NCBI RefSeq assembly: GCF_041449215.1
Contig: NZ_JBGNFV010000001.1
Location: 4,729,001 to 4,793,000, forward strand
Direction of reading: 5' to 3'
Length of the DNA: 64,000 nucleotides
DNA from: Roseivirga sp. BDSF3-8
Lineage (GTDB): Bacteria; Bacteroidota; Bacteroidia; Cytophagales; Cyclobacteriaceae
The position numbers and the translations under genes are program-made. Under the pieces are notes generated by a model. The model worked only from the letters and a program-made list of their open reading frames with translations, was not told the origin of the DNA and did no database searches. Shown piece after piece: positions 17,387 through 27,214 of this stretch (position 1 is the first letter of the stretch; each line of letters opens with the position of its first letter).

Positions 17387-18295
17387 TCAGGCATTCTCCT
17401 TCTCTGCTTTTTGAGATTTAGAAGATTCATTACCATTTTCCCTCATCTTTTCCGCTGCCATTTTCTCTACCATCTCCTTTTGCTCCGCCTCCCTTTTTGC
17501 CTTAGCCAACTGCGCCCGGTGCTCGATCTGGCCGTGTATGTCATTGCTCCGGTCATCCAGCCGGCCTATAGATTCTGATTTGCCGTACAGTATCAGCGTA
17601 TCCCCCTCCATGATAGTGGTAGTGCCTTCAGGAGTGCCTACAAAGTCTTTATTTTTTCTTTTGATTGCCAGTACATTAAGTCCTTCTCCTTTAAGATTAG
17701 CTTCAATCATTGTTTTACCATTCAGCCAGTCTTTTTTCTCAATGTACAGCTCACCGATCCCGTACCCTTCTGCCAGTTTCAGTAAATTAGAGTAGTCCCT
17801 TACATTCAGGTTCGTATACCGCCTCAGCGCAAAATTAATGAGCCGGTTCATCACCTGGTCAAAGTACTTGCTGTGACTTATGAGCCATAGCAATATAATC
17901 GCCCCCGTCAACACCAGCAGCCTCAGCCCCACCCCAAAGTTTTCCTGGCCCGGGTTCCACAGCGTGAGCATCAGGGAGGCCACAGCCGTAATGATCCCCG
18001 CATTACCCAACAGCATCAGTGTAAGGATGATACGCCGCCTCACCGGGTGGTTTACTACCGATTCCGCTTCACTCGTGGTAAATCCCACCCCTGTAAAGGC
18101 GGAGCGGGCCTGGAACTTGGCCGAGGGGCGGCTCAGGCCTGTGTGCTGCAGCATGATGGAAGCCACCTTAGTGACCAGTAAACTTAGGGCTATAACCAGT
18201 ATCAGCGAGATGAGTGAGAGCATGTAAAATAATATGTTCTTTAATTCTATAACCGGTTTTACCACCGCATTGATTGCTCTGCGGGTCCGGATCAT
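17387..18295 (-). CDS. Membrane protein with C-terminal TrkA-C (RCK_C) domain
   Basis: 302 residues if started at the ATG at 18295. An in-frame start 43 codons earlier would run under the divergent gene. There are three membrane segments (LSLISLILVIALSLLV, LMLLGNAGIITAVASLML, LVLTGAIILLWLI). A TrkA-C-like regulatory domain follows (IGELYIEKKDWLNGKTMIEA, then GTTTIMEGDTLILYG), and the C-terminus is a long charged helix rich in K, E and A. Such proteins are usually grouped with potassium transport regulation; the ligand is not known. Terminated by the shared hairpin at 17327. Confidence 0.82.
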   Translation of the reverse strand: MIRTRRAINAVVKPVIELKNILFYMLSLISLILVIALSLLVTKVASIMLQHTGLSRPSAKFQARSAFTGVGFTTSEAESVVNHPVRRRIILTLMLLGNAGIITAVASLMLTLWNPGQENFGVGLRLLVLTGAIILLWLISHSKYFDQVMNRLINFALRRYTNLNVRDYSNLLKLAEGYGIGELYIEKKDWLNGKTMIEANLKGEGLNVLAIKRKNKDFVGTPEGTTTIMEGDTLILYGKSESIGRLDDRSNDIHGQIEHRAQLAKAKREAEQKEMVEKMAAEKMRENGNESSKSQKAEKENA

Positions 18296-18339
18296 GGCTT
18301 TTTCTGTAAATTCCCTTATTTTCAGGCAAAAAAAGTCAC

Positions 18340-20013
18340 ATGACCCATATGCGAAGCGCACTACTCGTTGTCCTGCTCGCGGCTTTCGCTGCCTGTGCAG
18401 GAGAAAGCCAACAGGAAGAGACACAATCCTCCGGTGAGCCTGCTACTGCCGCTACCACCGATGCCAGTAAACTGGTGGATAAATACACCGATGTTACCCT
18501 TACTTCCGACCTCTCACATCTGTCAGATGACCAGAAAAAGATGGTTGGCCTCCTCATTCAGGCTGCCGATATCATGAACGAACTTTTCTGGTATGAGGCA
18601 CTCGGAGACAAAGCCCCCTTCCTCGATAGCCTGGAGAGCGAAAGCCTGAAGCAGTTTGCCCGGATCAACTATGGTCCCTGGGACAGGCTGGAAGGCAATG
18701 AACCCTTTATCAAAGGTGTAGGTCCCAAGCCTAAGGGAGCCAACTTCTACCCTACCGATATGACCAAAGAAGAGTTTGAGGCCGCCGGCCTGGCAGACAA
18801 GCAGAGCCAGTATACCTTCCTTCGTCGTGATGAGGAGGGTAACCTTAAGACCGTATGGTACCACGAAATGTTTGCTGACCAGGTACAGAAGGCCAGCGAT
18901 CTGCTTAAAGAAGCCTCCACCCTTGCAGAAGACCCCGGCTTCAAAAAATACCTCGAGCTCCGTGCCGAAGCCCTCCTTACGGATGAGTATCAGCCAAGCG
19001 ATATGGCATGGATGGAGATGAAAAACAATGAGGTGGATATCGTGATAGGCCCCATAGAAACCTATGAAGATCAGCTTTATGGCTACAAAGCCGCTCACGA
19101 AGGCTACGTACTCATTAAGGACATGGAGTGGAGCGACCGCCTGTCAAAGTATGCCCAGTTCCTGCCCGAACTGCAGGAAGGCCTGCCCGTAGAGGCTGAG
19201 TACAAAGCAGAGATGCCCGGTACCGATGCCGACCTCAATGCCTACGATGTAGTCTACTATGCAGGTGACTGTAATTCAGGTAGTAAGACCATCGCCATTA
19301 ACCTGCCTAATGACGAAGAAGTACAACTGGCCAAAGGCAGCCGTCGCCTTCAGCTTAAAAATGCTATGCGTGCCAAATACGATAAGATACTGGTACCCAT
19401 TGCCGACCTGCTTATCGCTGAGGACCAGCGGGAAGATATTACTTTCGATGCCTTCTTCGCCAACACCATGTTTCACGAAGTAGCTCATGGCCTGGGTATC
19501 AAAAATACCCTGGACGGTTCCGGTACGGTACGCGATGCACTAAAAGAGCATGCTTCCGCCCTGGAAGAAGGCAAGGCTGACATCCTCGGCCTGTACATGG
19601 TTACCCAGCTTCAGAACAAGGGTGAGATAGACGCCGAACTTAAAGACTTCTACACCACCTTCCTGGCCGGTATATTCCGCTCCGTACGCTTTGGTGCTTC
19701 CAGCGCCCACGGTAAGGCCAACATGATCCGGTTTAACTTCTTCCAGGAAATGGGTGCTTTTGAACGTGACGAAGAGACCGGCACCTACCGCGTAAACTAC
19801 GACAAGATGCAGGAAGCCATGGACGCCCTGTCAAATAAGATCCTTGTGCTCCAGGGTGACGGCGACTATGACGGCGTTTCCGAACTCGTACAGAACTACG
19901 GCAAGATCCCCGCTCAGCTCCAGGAAGACCTTGACAGACTGGACGCTCAAAACATCCCTGTAGATATTGTATTTGATCAGGGCAGCGATGTACTCGGTAT
20001 AGCCGGTATGTGA
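18340..20013 (+). CDS. Lipoprotein zinc peptidase related to family M49 (dipeptidyl-peptidase III-like)
   Basis: 557 residues. Signal peptide with a lipobox ending at Cys19 (AAFAACAGES). The metal site is visible as HEVAH at residues 379-383, with the glutamates of ALEEGKADILGLY near residue 410, as in the DPP III-like hydrolases common in Bacteroidota. Conserved stretches such as NYGPWDRL and YYAGDCNSGSKTIAINLPND belong to the same group. Classical M49 has HExxGH; here the site is HExxH, so the family assignment is by overall similarity. Expected to be a periplasmic or surface peptidase. Divergent from the TrkA-C gene by 44 nt and closed by a terminator at 20038. Confidence 0.88.
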   Translation: MTHMRSALLVVLLAAFAACAGESQQEETQSSGEPATAATTDASKLVDKYTDVTLTSDLSHLSDDQKKMVGLLIQAADIMNELFWYEALGDKAPFLDSLESESLKQFARINYGPWDRLEGNEPFIKGVGPKPKGANFYPTDMTKEEFEAAGLADKQSQYTFLRRDEEGNLKTVWYHEMFADQVQKASDLLKEASTLAEDPGFKKYLELRAEALLTDEYQPSDMAWMEMKNNEVDIVIGPIETYEDQLYGYKAAHEGYVLIKDMEWSDRLSKYAQFLPELQEGLPVEAEYKAEMPGTDADLNAYDVVYYAGDCNSGSKTIAINLPNDEEVQLAKGSRRLQLKNAMRAKYDKILVPIADLLIAEDQREDITFDAFFANTMFHEVAHGLGIKNTLDGSGTVRDALKEHASALEEGKADILGLYMVTQLQNKGEIDAELKDFYTTFLAGIFRSVRFGASSAHGKANMIRFNFFQEMGAFERDEETGTYRVNYDKMQEAMDALSNKILVLQGDGDYDGVSELVQNYGKIPAQLQEDLDRLDAQNIPVDIVFDQGSDVLGIAGM

Positions 20014-20037
20014 TAGCCCCCACGGCATAAAAGCGAT

Positions 20038-20076
20038 AAACCCCGGCAGGAAACGGATCCTGCCGGGGTTTGTTTT
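20038..20076 (+). terminator. Terminator of the M49-like gene
   Basis: AAACCCCGGCAGG, eight-base loop, CCTGCCGGGGTTT, then GTTTTT. Confidence 0.92.
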
Positions 20077-20089
20077 TATGTATGAAAGC

Positions 20090-20123
20090 CAAAAAAAACA
20101 CCCGCCGGAGCCCGGCGGGTGTT
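20090..20123 (-). terminator. Terminator of the BNR-propeller gene
   Basis: AACACCCGCCGG and CCGGCGGGTGTT around a three-base loop. On the minus strand it runs into a T-tract (eight A on the plus strand, 20091-20098). Confidence 0.9.
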
Positions 20124-20151
20124 AGTCTTATGGAATTCAGATGATTAAGCT

Positions 20152-23100
20152 TTATTTGCCTCCTTCGAGGTTCGCCTCATACTGCTCCCTCGTCATCACG
20201 GTAATTTCATCCATTCCGTTCTTAGAGAGGGCCTTATTGTATTTAGGCAGTTCCTTTTCTATCACCTCATTTACCCGCTCACGCTTTTCCTGCATGCGGG
20301 CCTCAAGCCTTTCCAGTCCTTGTATCTGGCTTTCCGTGGGAGCACCCAGGTAATTGATCACACCCCCGTAGATGTCCGAGATGCGCTCCCGCATTCTCAC
20401 CTCACCGGTTATGTCGCCTTCTTTAGTGGCCACCAGCTCCTTATGCAGTTCCTCCATTTCACTCGCAAGCTGCTTCAGGTTACGGGCATTTCTGCCACTG
20501 GCCTTTTCAGCCATTTCCGAAGCCTTCTCCTGTATGGTGGTCACCTGCTTATCCAGGAACGCCAGATCCTCCAGCATATCATAGGCCTTGTTGGCGATCT
20601 TACGCTGCATGGCACGGCCCTCATCCGAGTGCTTCGATTCAGGGTCATCCATCAGCGTTACCGTGCTCGTATACGTATCATCACCCTTCGTAAGCCTTAC
20701 CGTATAGTCACCCGGGCTATACGTGGGACCAAATATAGCACCAACGGTCAGCGTAGGAGAAGACGGCACCTTTGGCGGGTCCTTACGCACATTCCACGAC
20801 ACGCGGTTAATCCCTTTGCCTTTGCCCGCCGGTAGTTTATCGATCACCTTACCCTCATCATCAAGGATTTCCAGGAACATGTCGCCGAAAATGTGACGCT
20901 TTTTCAGGTAGTAGGTGATCACCGCGTCACTTGTGCTGTTATTACCCACAAACTCCTCATCACCATTCCAGCCCTGTATCGAGTTCTGCAGGCGGATCAC
21001 ATACGGGCGGCTTTCCAGGAAAGCCACATCCTGCTCCATCGCTTTTGCCGTAAGGTTACGTAGCGGCGTCAGGTCATCAATGATCATCACTCCGCGGCCA
21101 TGTGTACCCAATACCAGGTCATGCATTTCCGGATGGATCACCATCTCGTGAACGGCTACGTTAGGAACGTTTCCGGTAAACTGAGACCAGGTGCTGCCGC
21201 CGTCTACAGACAGGAACAGGCCACTCTCCGTGCCCAGGAACAGCAGGTTACTGTTCACAGGGTCCTGGATAATGTCATGCGCATACCACTTGATGTTTTC
21301 ATCCACTAGCGAAGTCCAGCTTGCCCCGTAATCTGTAGTCTTGTACACATAAGGCTTCTTATCGTCCTGGCGGTGAGCGTCTATCGTCACAAAGGCCGTA
21401 CCCTCTTCATAGGGGCTGGCAAATACGCTGCTCACCCAGGCCTTAGCCGGTGCGCCGGGCAGGTTGCCCGTCACGTCTGTCCAGTTCTTACCACCGTCGC
21501 GGCTTACCTGTACGTTGCCATCGTCCGTACCTACCCACAGTACATTCCTGTCCAGGGGCGATTCGCTGATCGCAAAGATCGTCGTATTGTTCTCAGCCGT
21601 ACTGTTATCTATCGTAAGGCCGCCGCTTTCCTCCTGCATCTGGCGCTGCGGATCATTAGTCGTCAGGTCCGGAGAGATCCTTTCCCAGCTATCACCCCTG
21701 TCAGACGAGCGAAACAGGTATTGGGCACCCACATACATATCGCCTGATTCCCCGAAGTATACCGGTGCCTCCCAGTTATAGCGCAGGTTATCTGCATTCT
21801 CATCAGGGTAAGGCTCTATCACCTTTATCTCACCTGTCTCGGAGTTCATCCGGCGGATTTTTCCCCCCTGGTACTGCCAGTACAGGATGTTCCTGTCATC
21901 CGGATCCGCAAACGTATTAAAGCCGTCACCGTAGCCTACATTCTTCCAGTCCGAGTTAGCAATGCCACCCGGGCTTTTCGAAGGGCCTACCCAGCTCCCG
22001 TTGTCCTGCAGGCCGCCATACACATTATAGTAAGGCTTCTCATTATCCACACTGATCGCGTAGAATTGTGAGATGGGCAGGTTACGGATAAAGCGCCAGG
22101 TGTTGCCTTTATCATTACTCACATACAGGCCACCGTCAGTACCCACATACATGTAATCATTATCTTCCTTGCTTACCCAGAACGCATGCAGATCAGAGTG
22201 TACATTACCCCCTTCTACAAACGGCGTTTGAAAGGTACGGCCACTATCTGCACTTACATACAGCGTAAAGCCAGGCTTCCATACCCTGCCCGTATCCACC
22301 GGGTCAGGATAGATATTGCTAAAGTAGAATGGACGCTCCTTAACACTGTTTGACGTGTTGATTTCCTCCCAGTTATTTCCTTTATCGAACGAACGGTAAA
22401 GTGCTGTATTCTCTGATTCTACCAGTGCATACACCAGATCGGTGTTCACCGGCGACACCCCTACCGCCACTCGCCCTACCCGGCCATCAGGAAGGCCTTG
22501 GCTAAGCTCTCTCCAGGTCTCACCGCCGTCGGTGGATTTGTAAACCCCGCTACCTTTACCTCCTGACTGGAAGTCATAGGCCGTGCGACGGAAAGTCCAC
22601 ATACCGGCATAAAGTATATCAGGGTTTTCCGGATCTATCGTTATGTCAGAAGCGCCGGTGTTCTCATCTACGTACAGCACCTTGTTCCAGGTTTGTCCGC
22701 CATCTGTGGTCTTGAATACACCCCGCTCTTCATTAGCGCCCCACAGGTGACCCAGCGCAGCGACATATACCGTGTTAGGGTCTTCCGGGTGAATAGCAAT
22801 CCGGGCTATACGCTCGGTCTCCTCCAGCCCCATGGATGTCCATTTTTCTCCCCCGTCTGTGGATTTGAAGATGCCATTACCCACCGAGGTACTGTTTCGG
22901 GTCCATGGCTCGCCTGTACCTACCCACACCGTGTCCGGGTTAGACTGATCTATCGCTATCGCTCCGATCGACTGGGTGTGCTCATCAAATACCGGCTTGA
23001 AGGTAACACCCCCGTTTTTTGATTTCCATACGCCACCCGAAGCCGCACCCACGTAAACGACCCTCGGGTCATCCTGTACAGCGTCCACAGCAGCCACCCG

Positions 23101-23241
23101 GCCGCTCATTACAGCAGGGCCTATTTGCCGCGCCTTGATCTCTCCGAAGGTATTAGAGTTTACCTTTGGTGCTTTGGATTGGGCGTAGGCACCGGTAAAC
23201 AAAACCCCGGAGGCCATCAGGGTCAGTAATATTTTTTTCAT
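20152..23241 (-). CDS. Secreted BNR/VPS10-type beta-propeller protein
   Basis: 1,029 residues with a signal peptide (LLTLMASGVLFTGAYAQ). Repeated Asp-box (BNR) motifs run through the first 700 residues: SKNGGVTF, STDGGEKW, TTDGGQTW, STDGGETW, SRDGGKNW, SVDGGSTW. These belong to sortilin/VPS10-like or glycosidase-type propellers, annotated in Bacteroidota as VPS10 domain proteins or glycosyl hydrolases. The C-terminal ~250 residues contain a beta-domain and a helical part. No catalytic residues can be assigned. It is the downstream neighbour of the lipoprotein-sorting-like gene, separated by a terminator-like hairpin. Confidence 0.9.
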   Translation of the reverse strand: MKKILLTLMASGVLFTGAYAQSKAPKVNSNTFGEIKARQIGPAVMSGRVAAVDAVQDDPRVVYVGAASGGVWKSKNGGVTFKPVFDEHTQSIGAIAIDQSNPDTVWVGTGEPWTRNSTSVGNGIFKSTDGGEKWTSMGLEETERIARIAIHPEDPNTVYVAALGHLWGANEERGVFKTTDGGQTWNKVLYVDENTGASDITIDPENPDILYAGMWTFRRTAYDFQSGGKGSGVYKSTDGGETWRELSQGLPDGRVGRVAVGVSPVNTDLVYALVESENTALYRSFDKGNNWEEINTSNSVKERPFYFSNIYPDPVDTGRVWKPGFTLYVSADSGRTFQTPFVEGGNVHSDLHAFWVSKEDNDYMYVGTDGGLYVSNDKGNTWRFIRNLPISQFYAISVDNEKPYYNVYGGLQDNGSWVGPSKSPGGIANSDWKNVGYGDGFNTFADPDDRNILYWQYQGGKIRRMNSETGEIKVIEPYPDENADNLRYNWEAPVYFGESGDMYVGAQYLFRSSDRGDSWERISPDLTTNDPQRQMQEESGGLTIDNSTAENNTTIFAISESPLDRNVLWVGTDDGNVQVSRDGGKNWTDVTGNLPGAPAKAWVSSVFASPYEEGTAFVTIDAHRQDDKKPYVYKTTDYGASWTSLVDENIKWYAHDIIQDPVNSNLLFLGTESGLFLSVDGGSTWSQFTGNVPNVAVHEMVIHPEMHDLVLGTHGRGVMIIDDLTPLRNLTAKAMEQDVAFLESRPYVIRLQNSIQGWNGDEEFVGNNSTSDAVITYYLKKRHIFGDMFLEILDDEGKVIDKLPAGKGKGINRVSWNVRKDPPKVPSSPTLTVGAIFGPTYSPGDYTVRLTKGDDTYTSTVTLMDDPESKHSDEGRAMQRKIANKAYDMLEDLAFLDKQVTTIQEKASEMAEKASGRNARNLKQLASEMEELHKELVATKEGDITGEVRMRERISDIYGGVINYLGAPTESQIQGLERLEARMQEKRERVNEVIEKELPKYNKALSKNGMDEITVMTREQYEANLEGGK

Positions 23242-23263
23242 GTGCCAAAAAGGGTTAAGTGGT

Positions 23264-23289
23264 ATAAAAAAGGGCCTTAACAGGCCCTT
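23264..23289 (-). terminator. Terminator between the sorting-like and propeller genes
   Basis: AAGGGCC, six-base loop, GGCCCTT; on the minus strand followed by a T-rich tract. Confidence 0.75.
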
Positions 23290-23300
23290 ATAAGATTAGG

Positions 23301-24014
23301 TTACTCCGGACGGGCAAACTGTTCGTCAGATACTTCAGAGTCCAGCGTGACTGTCTCGATCATGATCTGGTTCATCGTCTGTCCCTCAGCATTCTTGTAA
23401 TCAAAGCTGTGAGGGAAGATCATACCGTCTACCTCCTTGTAGTTACTGTAGTAAGTCTCTCCCACTACCTCCTGGCCTTGTACGGTGGTTTTGCTTCTGG
23501 CTTTCAGAATCACGTAGTTCTCCGCGTCAATGTAATAAGTAGTCGCGTCCCCGTTATCTTTCGTTACTTTCACCAGGTATACATCAGATCCTTCGAAATC
23601 CTCTGTACCCATCAGTTCCATGTCGAATTCCTTATCCTGGGCAGTCTTTAGTTCAGAGTCCACAGAGGCCTTATCCTTCATGTTCTCTTTCTGCTCATCG
23701 CTAAGGTCCTGGGGAGCAGCGGCATTAGGCATGATCATAAAGCCATCATTACCGTCATAGGCCTGTACGAAAACCTTACCCTGGACAGAGCCTTCCATGC
23801 GTACCATTCCCGGGCGTTTGATAATAAGTTTCACGGGTATCTCAATACCTTGCGTCATCGTGCCTTCATAAACGAGGGTATTGATGTCACTGCGTTTTTC
23901 CTGGTTTATTACCTCAAAATGGTTTTCCAGTACCTCCTCCAGTGTCATATCCTGGGCCTGTACAGTAAGTGCCAGGCACACAGTAAGAAATGTAAATAGG
24001 ATTTTTTTCATCAT
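23301..24014 (-). CDS. Outer-membrane lipoprotein-sorting (LolA-like) protein
   Basis: 237 residues with a signal peptide (KILFTFLTVCLALTVQAQ). The mature part is a LolA/LolB-like half-barrel: VYEGTMTQGIEIPVKLIIKR, MVRMEGSVQGK, then ATTYYIDAENYVILKAR and GMIFPHSFDYKN. In this group the fold binds acyl chains or small hydrophobic ligands in the periplasm. Whether it really carries lipoproteins is not shown; Bacteroidota have many such paralogues beside export or metalloprotein genes. The gene is followed by a hairpin terminator. Confidence 0.85.
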   Translation of the reverse strand: MMKKILFTFLTVCLALTVQAQDMTLEEVLENHFEVINQEKRSDINTLVYEGTMTQGIEIPVKLIIKRPGMVRMEGSVQGKVFVQAYDGNDGFMIMPNAAAPQDLSDEQKENMKDKASVDSELKTAQDKEFDMELMGTEDFEGSDVYLVKVTKDNGDATTYYIDAENYVILKARSKTTVQGQEVVGETYYSNYKEVDGMIFPHSFDYKNAEGQTMNQIMIETVTLDSEVSDEQFARPE

Positions 24015-24166
24015 CGGTAAGAGTAAGTTTTTGGTGATTTCTTAACCTAAACATACGGTTCTTATCCGACAAATGATGGGCTTTCTATCTAAAAGGTATA
24101 ATCTTCCCTGTGGCACGGGGCTATATCATGATAAATGGTAAGGTATTCTTTCAGCAATGTAAAGGG

Positions 24167-25849
24167 TTAGTTTTTCACCTGATTACCTGTCATCTGAAGG
24201 ATGAGCGCGGCTAAAATTACTGTGCCACAGCCTATTAGATTATACCACAAAAAGCCGATCTCCGAGAAAAAGTAAAATCCGAATACCACTGCCTCACCTA
24301 TGATCGCTGCCACAAAGATCGCATTGCCTTTAATATGCTTAATAAAAAAGCCAGCCAGGAATATCCCCAGGATGGTGCCGTAGAATAAGGAGCCCAGCAG
24401 GTTTACCGCCTGTATCAGGTTCTCAAACAGACTCGCCACCATCGCCACCCCAATGGCTATGCATCCCCATAAAAAGGTAAGCACTTTACTCATGATCAGG
24501 TAGTGCTTATCCGATCCGTTCTTTTTGATGCTCCTTTTATAAAGGTCCACCGTAGTGGTGCTGCCCAGTGCATTGAGCTCACCCGCCGTACTGGACATCG
24601 CAGCAGAGAAAATCACTGCCAGCAACAGCCCCACCAGGCCCTTTGGCAGGTAGTTCGTCACAAAATGGATGAATATATAATCAGTATCTTTACCCTCAAG
24701 GTCCTTATCCAGGCCCTCCACCAGCTTACCTACCTGGCTGCGGATATTTTCCTGGGTTTCCATCTTTTGCACCAGTTGCTCACGGATGCGGCCGCTCTCC
24801 TCCTCACCCGCTACGGCAAACTCATCCAGCAGAGCCCTTTTTTCAGCAAAGTTCTCGTCAAACTGCCGGTTCAGCACCTGCAGACTGTCTGCATAGCTAC
24901 TGCCCGATACCTCCTCCAGGGCCGCCTGATTAAAGAACACCGGCGGCTTCTCGTATTGGTAAAAGACGAACACCATAAGCCCTATGAGCAGGATAAAAAA
25001 TTGCATGGGCACTTTGAGCAGGCCATTAAAGATCAGCCCCAGGCGACTTTCCTTTACCGATTTACCCCCCAGGTACCGCTGCACCTGCGACTGGTCCGTA
25101 CCGAAGTAAGACATCGCCAGGAAGAAGCCACCCAGCAGACCCGACCAGATATTGTAACGGTCGTCAAATTCCATATCGAAGCTCACCACATTCATGCGGT
25201 CCATGCTCCCCGCCACGCTCAGGGCTTCGGTAAAGCCTACCTTCTCTGGCAGCAGGTTCAGGATCACGATAAAGGCAATCAGCATCCCCCCCATCATTAC
25301 CGCCATTTGCTGCTTCTGCGTCTGGCTCACTGCCTTAGTACCCCCCGACACAGTATAGATAATCACCAGCACCCCGATTATCAGGTTCGTATAACCCAGT
25401 GGCCAGCCCAGGATAGTTGAGAGAATTATGGCCGGCGCATAGATAGTGATGCCGGCAGCCAGACCTCGCTGTACCAGGAAGAGGAAAGCCGCCAGGGTAC
25501 GCGTCTTCAGGTCGAAACGGTTCTCCAGATATTCGTACGCCGTATACACCCGCAGGCGATAGTAGATAGGCACCACAAAGACGCTGAGGATGATCATCGC
25601 CAGCGGCAGGCCAAAGTAAAATTGCACAAAGCGCATACCATCCTGGTAAGCCTGGCCAGGCGTACTCAAAAAGGTAATCGCACTGGCTTGTGTCGCCATG
25701 ATAGACAGCCCTATCGTCCACCAGGGCATACTTTTGTCCCCCAGCAGGTACCCTTCGATATTATGACTGCCACGGGTCTTCCATACCCCGTATGACACAA
25801 TGAATAACAGTGTCCCGAACAGGACGAACCAATCGAGCGTGCTAATCAT
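24167..25849 (-). CDS. Sodium:solute symporter (SSS family)
   Basis: 560 residues, about 13 membrane helices. The family motifs are present: GYLLGDKSMPWWTIGLSIMA near residue 32 and ATQASAITFLSTPGQAYQDG next to it, and later AMSSTAGELNALGSTTTVDLY. A long, strongly charged insert at residues ~305-385 (QVLNRQFDENFAEKRALLDE and onward) interrupts the membrane part and is probably a coiled-coil loop. The substrate cannot be told. Its start overlaps the stop of a tiny membrane protein gene (25846-26007) by four bases, which suggests a two-subunit unit. Confidence 0.9.
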   Translation of the reverse strand: MISTLDWFVLFGTLLFIVSYGVWKTRGSHNIEGYLLGDKSMPWWTIGLSIMATQASAITFLSTPGQAYQDGMRFVQFYFGLPLAMIILSVFVVPIYYRLRVYTAYEYLENRFDLKTRTLAAFLFLVQRGLAAGITIYAPAIILSTILGWPLGYTNLIIGVLVIIYTVSGGTKAVSQTQKQQMAVMMGGMLIAFIVILNLLPEKVGFTEALSVAGSMDRMNVVSFDMEFDDRYNIWSGLLGGFFLAMSYFGTDQSQVQRYLGGKSVKESRLGLIFNGLLKVPMQFFILLIGLMVFVFYQYEKPPVFFNQAALEEVSGSSYADSLQVLNRQFDENFAEKRALLDEFAVAGEEESGRIREQLVQKMETQENIRSQVGKLVEGLDKDLEGKDTDYIFIHFVTNYLPKGLVGLLLAVIFSAAMSSTAGELNALGSTTTVDLYKRSIKKNGSDKHYLIMSKVLTFLWGCIAIGVAMVASLFENLIQAVNLLGSLFYGTILGIFLAGFFIKHIKGNAIFVAAIIGEAVVFGFYFFSEIGFLWYNLIGCGTVILAALILQMTGNQVKN

Positions 25850-26007
25850 GAAAAGTGAAGCGTAAGCCAGTAAAAGAATAGGATCAAGGCAACGAGATTA
25901 CCCAGTACCAGCAGGTACCAGCCCTTCCATGAACTGAAAAGAGGCGGTCGTTCAGAGTCCGCGGGCTGCCCGGACTGCGCAGATGAGCTAGAGTCGGATG
26001 ATTCCAT
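25846..26007 (-). CDS. Small single-span membrane protein paired with the SSS transporter
   Basis: 53 residues from the ATG at 26007; an in-frame start 7 codons upstream is possible. Ser-rich, polar N-terminus, then one membrane helix (GWYLLVLGNLVALILFFYWL) ending in a short tail. Its stop overlaps the ATG of the symporter by four bases (ATGA), so translation is coupled. The size and arrangement suggest a small accessory subunit. I do not recognise a named family. Confidence 0.75.
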   Translation of the reverse strand: MESSDSSSSAQSGQPADSERPPLFSSWKGWYLLVLGNLVALILFFYWLTLHFS

Positions 26008-26102
26008 AAGCGACCAAATTAGCACCATGTGGCCTTAATCTGCAAACAATTGTGATAAAATGCTATTTACAGGTAGAAACCTGACACCTTCCTGAGCCTG
26101 CA

Positions 26103-27206
26103 ATGCCTAAATTTGAGATACTTAGAAAAATAGTTTACTCCCTCTCTCTGATAGTACTCCTGTCCCTTATCCTTATGGAGTGCAGGGACTTCCTCTACCC
26201 TATTGCCTTAGCCATACTCTTCGCTTACCTCTTATATCCCGTTGGGCATTTCCTGGAAACCAAAGGCATCCCCAGGATCCTGGCTAATGTCCTCTGCATA
26301 CTATTGCTCGTAGTAGTCGTAGGGGGCGTTCTCTATTTCATTTCTCACCAGGTAGGCAAGCTTACCAGCAACTGGGAAGAAATGAAGCAGCAGGCCATGG
26401 ATAATATCGATAGTATGGAAGAGCGTTTGGGGCGACCCCTCGCCGAAATGATTGCTCCCGGCCCTGGTCACCTGTCAGATGTGCTGCTGGATAGTCTGGA
26501 GGCCGGCGGGAATACGCTCAAGACCCTGTTTACAGCCACTACCGGCACCGTAACCAAGATGGCCCTTATGCCTATCTACATTTTTATGCTGCTCTACTAC
26601 CGTACCAAGCTGTATGAGTTCATGCTGGAGATCATGCCCGACCGCTACTCCGACCGCACCAAAAATATTGTGCTAAAGGTTTCCTATGTCATGCGTAACT
26701 ACATCGGTGGCGTCTTTGTAGTAGTCCTGATACTCAGTATTGTCAACTCAGCCGGCCTCGCCATTATCGGCCTTAAGTATGCCATCTTTTTCGGCGTGGT
26801 ATCGGCTATCATGAACTTCATCCCCTACTTTGGCACCCTGCTGGGGGGAGGCATCGCTCTCCTGGCCGCCCTTCTGCTTAATAGTGACCCCGGCGTGGCC
26901 CTCTGGACACTGCTCTTTTTCATTGTCATACAGTTTGTGGAAAATAATATCCTCACCCCTAATATCACCGGTGGCTACGTACAGATAAATCCCCTGTTTA
27001 CCATACTGGGTATTGTACTCGGGGGGCTGGCCTGGGGCATTCCGGGCATGTTTTTAGTAGTGCCTTTCCTGGCCGTAATAAAGATAATATGCGATCATAC
27101 AGCCATGCTCAGGCCTGTAGGCAAGCTTATAGGAAAAGGAGGAACAGGAGAGCATGAGCTGACTATCAAAAAAGTAAATCGCTTCTTCCACAGAAGTAAG
27201 CACTAG
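26103..27206 (+). CDS. AI-2E family membrane permease
   Basis: 367 residues with about eight membrane helices, including the paired helices at each end typical of the family (IVLLSLILMECRDFLYPIAL; later NFIPYFGTLLGGGIALLAAL and GIPGMFLVVPFLAVIKI). A soluble helical segment follows the third helix (GKLTSNWEEMKQQAMDNIDS). The family holds autoinducer-2 exporters and Na+/H+-type transporters, so the substrate is open. It is the only plus-strand gene in a minus-strand stretch and is convergent with the AsmA-like gene, 8 nt between stops. Confidence 0.9.
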   Translation: MPKFEILRKIVYSLSLIVLLSLILMECRDFLYPIALAILFAYLLYPVGHFLETKGIPRILANVLCILLLVVVVGGVLYFISHQVGKLTSNWEEMKQQAMDNIDSMEERLGRPLAEMIAPGPGHLSDVLLDSLEAGGNTLKTLFTATTGTVTKMALMPIYIFMLLYYRTKLYEFMLEIMPDRYSDRTKNIVLKVSYVMRNYIGGVFVVVLILSIVNSAGLAIIGLKYAIFFGVVSAIMNFIPYFGTLLGGGIALLAALLLNSDPGVALWTLLFFIVIQFVENNILTPNITGGYVQINPLFTILGIVLGGLAWGIPGMFLVVPFLAVIKIICDHTAMLRPVGKLIGKGGTGEHELTIKKVNRFFHRSKH

Positions 27207-27214
27207 CCCGCCTT

